Shown here piece by piece: positions 63,333 through 64,000 of a stretch of 64,000 nt of DNA. Location: NCBI GenBank assembly GCA_052400665.1, contig JBQTGK010000013.1, one strand, 5' to 3'. The notes below the pieces were generated by a model. It was not told where the DNA came from. It searched no databases and worked only from the letters and a program-made list of their open reading frames with translations. Positions within the stretch are counted from its first letter, which is position 1. The number at the start of each line of letters is the position of its first letter. A program made the position numbers and the translations under genes. The stretch is from JBQTGK01 sp052400665. Its GTDB lineage: Bacteria; Bacteroidota; Bacteroidia; Bacteroidales; Marinifilaceae.

Positions 63333-63725
63333 CTAAAAATCTTGTATCGAAATCTCTAAAACATTAATAATCTTTTCAATATTTTGAACGGACACATTTC
63401 ATTTACCATTCTCTACACTTGCCATGTAGATTCTATCAATTTCTGCTTTAAAGACGAATACTTCTCTATCTTTTTTGAATACTTCAAAAATCAAACGATC
63501 TCCTTTTCCAGCATGCTTCATTCCTTTTATACCTCGGGCTTGTAGACTAGGATCGAAACTGGCCAGGTTCGATAGTTTTAAACCAACGGCACTAGGTGTC
63601 CGTCCTATCAATTCAGCCAGCTGAATGATTTGAGGATTTGTTTTGGAAATTTTCCCAAAGGGTATTTTACAGTAAAGGTTAAAGGCAAGGATCAACTGCT
63701 CTCTTGTCCAGTTTGGCTTACGCAT
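63333..63725 (-). pseudogene. Chimeric remnant: HNH-endonuclease-type N-terminus joined to an XRE regulator C-terminus
   Basis: Residues 1-80 (NWTREQLILAFNLYCKIPFGK ... IGRTPSAVGLKLSNLASFD ... QARGIKGMKHAGKGD) are the N-terminal region commonly found on HNH restriction-like endonucleases of about 300 residues; the HNH domain is missing. From about residue 86 the chain changes to the recognition-helix half of an XRE-type HTH (VFVFKAEIDRIYMASVENGK). The frame stops at TGA (63399-63401), but the same frame then reads NVSVQNIEKIINVLEISIQDF to a TAG at 63333, the expected end of an XRE domain; the stop replaces the Arg of ENGKR. A deletion fused two genes and a nonsense change followed. An active 108-residue product is possible but unlikely. 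Confidence 0.7.
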
Positions 63726-63886
63726 GTATTATTCCTTATTGATATTTTGTTATGTAAAAATAGGAAAAATATTATAAGAAGAAAGTGATATGTACGAAGT
63801 CTTCTTATTCAATAGTTATAGTATTCTCTAATGAACTTAGTAGTCACATGTCTTTCCAACTTCACCTTTTAAAATCCTTCACAAAC

Positions 63887-63915
63887 CACACGATGCAATC
63901 GTGCGGGAGCGGGGG
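63887..63915 (+). repeat. REP palindrome R8
   Basis: CACACGATGCAATCGTGCGGG with a G-rich tail, upstream of the HNH-XRE remnant. The preceding TCCTTCACAAAC is shared with R1, so the repeated unit is longer than the palindrome. Confidence 0.85.
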
Positions 63916-64000
63916 ATAGTGTCTAAAATCAATAGCAATTAAAAAACTTATGAATATACAATGTCCAAATTCTGGTGAAGAATCACAAGATTGATAAAAC

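Noticed and set aside
63951..63995. Short ORF MNIQCPNSGEESQD at the window edge, resembling the zinc-ribbon start of some transposases
   Set aside because: Only 14 codons, one Cys of the CxxC pair is Ser, and a stop follows; could be a decayed element end but cannot be supported.

Overview
The window looks like chromosome from an AT-rich marine member of the Bacteroidota. Evidence: several -7 elements of the Bacteroidota type (TAnnTTTG, e.g. at 2042, 36065 and 38153), a 2724-residue SprB-repeat protein ending in a type IX secretion (T9SS) sorting domain, an IntDOT-like integrase, and a locus dense in sulfatases. A Marinifilaceae/Marinilabiliaceae-like bacterium would fit, but that is inference from gene content only.

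Layout. (1) 0-3.3 kb: a fused LeuC-LeuD-type hydro-lyase and a divergent MFS transporter. (2) 3.3-32.2 kb: a sulfated-glycan degradation island with six S1 sulfatases and eight glycosidases (two GH28-like, one GH127-like, two GH29-like, one GH2, two clan-F five-bladed-propeller enzymes). A minus-strand arm (3.3-11.4 kb) and a plus-strand arm (14.2-28.5 kb) diverge around a gene for an unusual membrane-spanning regulator (two LamG domains outside, one membrane helix, a SARP/OmpR-like winged helix plus helical repeats inside). A second membrane regulator (TPR, one helix, LuxR-type HTH) sits at the right end beside a last sulfatase. No SusC/SusD pair, ECF sigma/anti-sigma pair or hybrid two-component system is present, although both flanks are ordinary genes. 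Nearly all enzymes carry export signals, so stepwise desulfation and exo-cleavage of sulfated oligosaccharides in the periplasm or at the surface is the likely job. (3) 32.3-38.9 kb: housekeeping genes (metallo-beta-lactamase-fold hydrolase, SBF transporter, RsmI-like methyltransferase, NrnA-type phosphoesterase, ndk, DUF721/DciA-like, recF, a TPR membrane protein), with hairpin terminators between several convergent pairs. (4) 39.8-40.4 kb: a Tyr-Gly-Tyr-Gly-Ser tRNA cluster made by tandem duplication of a 223-bp Tyr-Gly unit, followed by a tyrosine recombinase. (5) 42.6-54.8 kb: the giant T9SS adhesin-like protein (itself containing a ~1.95 kb tandem duplication), a multi-FN3 secreted protein and a secreted protein of unknown function, all on the minus strand; a (CAA)10 microsatellite lies just upstream of the giant gene. 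(6) 55-58.5 kb: two 5'-truncated, toxin-like gene fragments, each followed by an immunity-like gene, each cut off exactly at a copy of the same REP palindrome, next to a REP-associated Y1 transposase (RAYT) whose HUH motif is degenerate. (7) 58.6-63.7 kb: a McrBC-like type IV restriction pair (DUF3578-AAA+ motor and DUF2357-PD-(D/E)XK nuclease) and a chimeric pseudogene that joins the start of an HNH-endonuclease-type protein to the end of an XRE regulator.

The most interesting points are the REP-bounded orphan toxin/immunity modules, the LamG-SARP transmembrane regulator with a candidate operator, the SusCD-less sulfatase island, the HNH-XRE fusion remnant and the internal duplication and microsatellite of the giant adhesin. 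Functions are inferred from recognisable motifs; no database search was possible.
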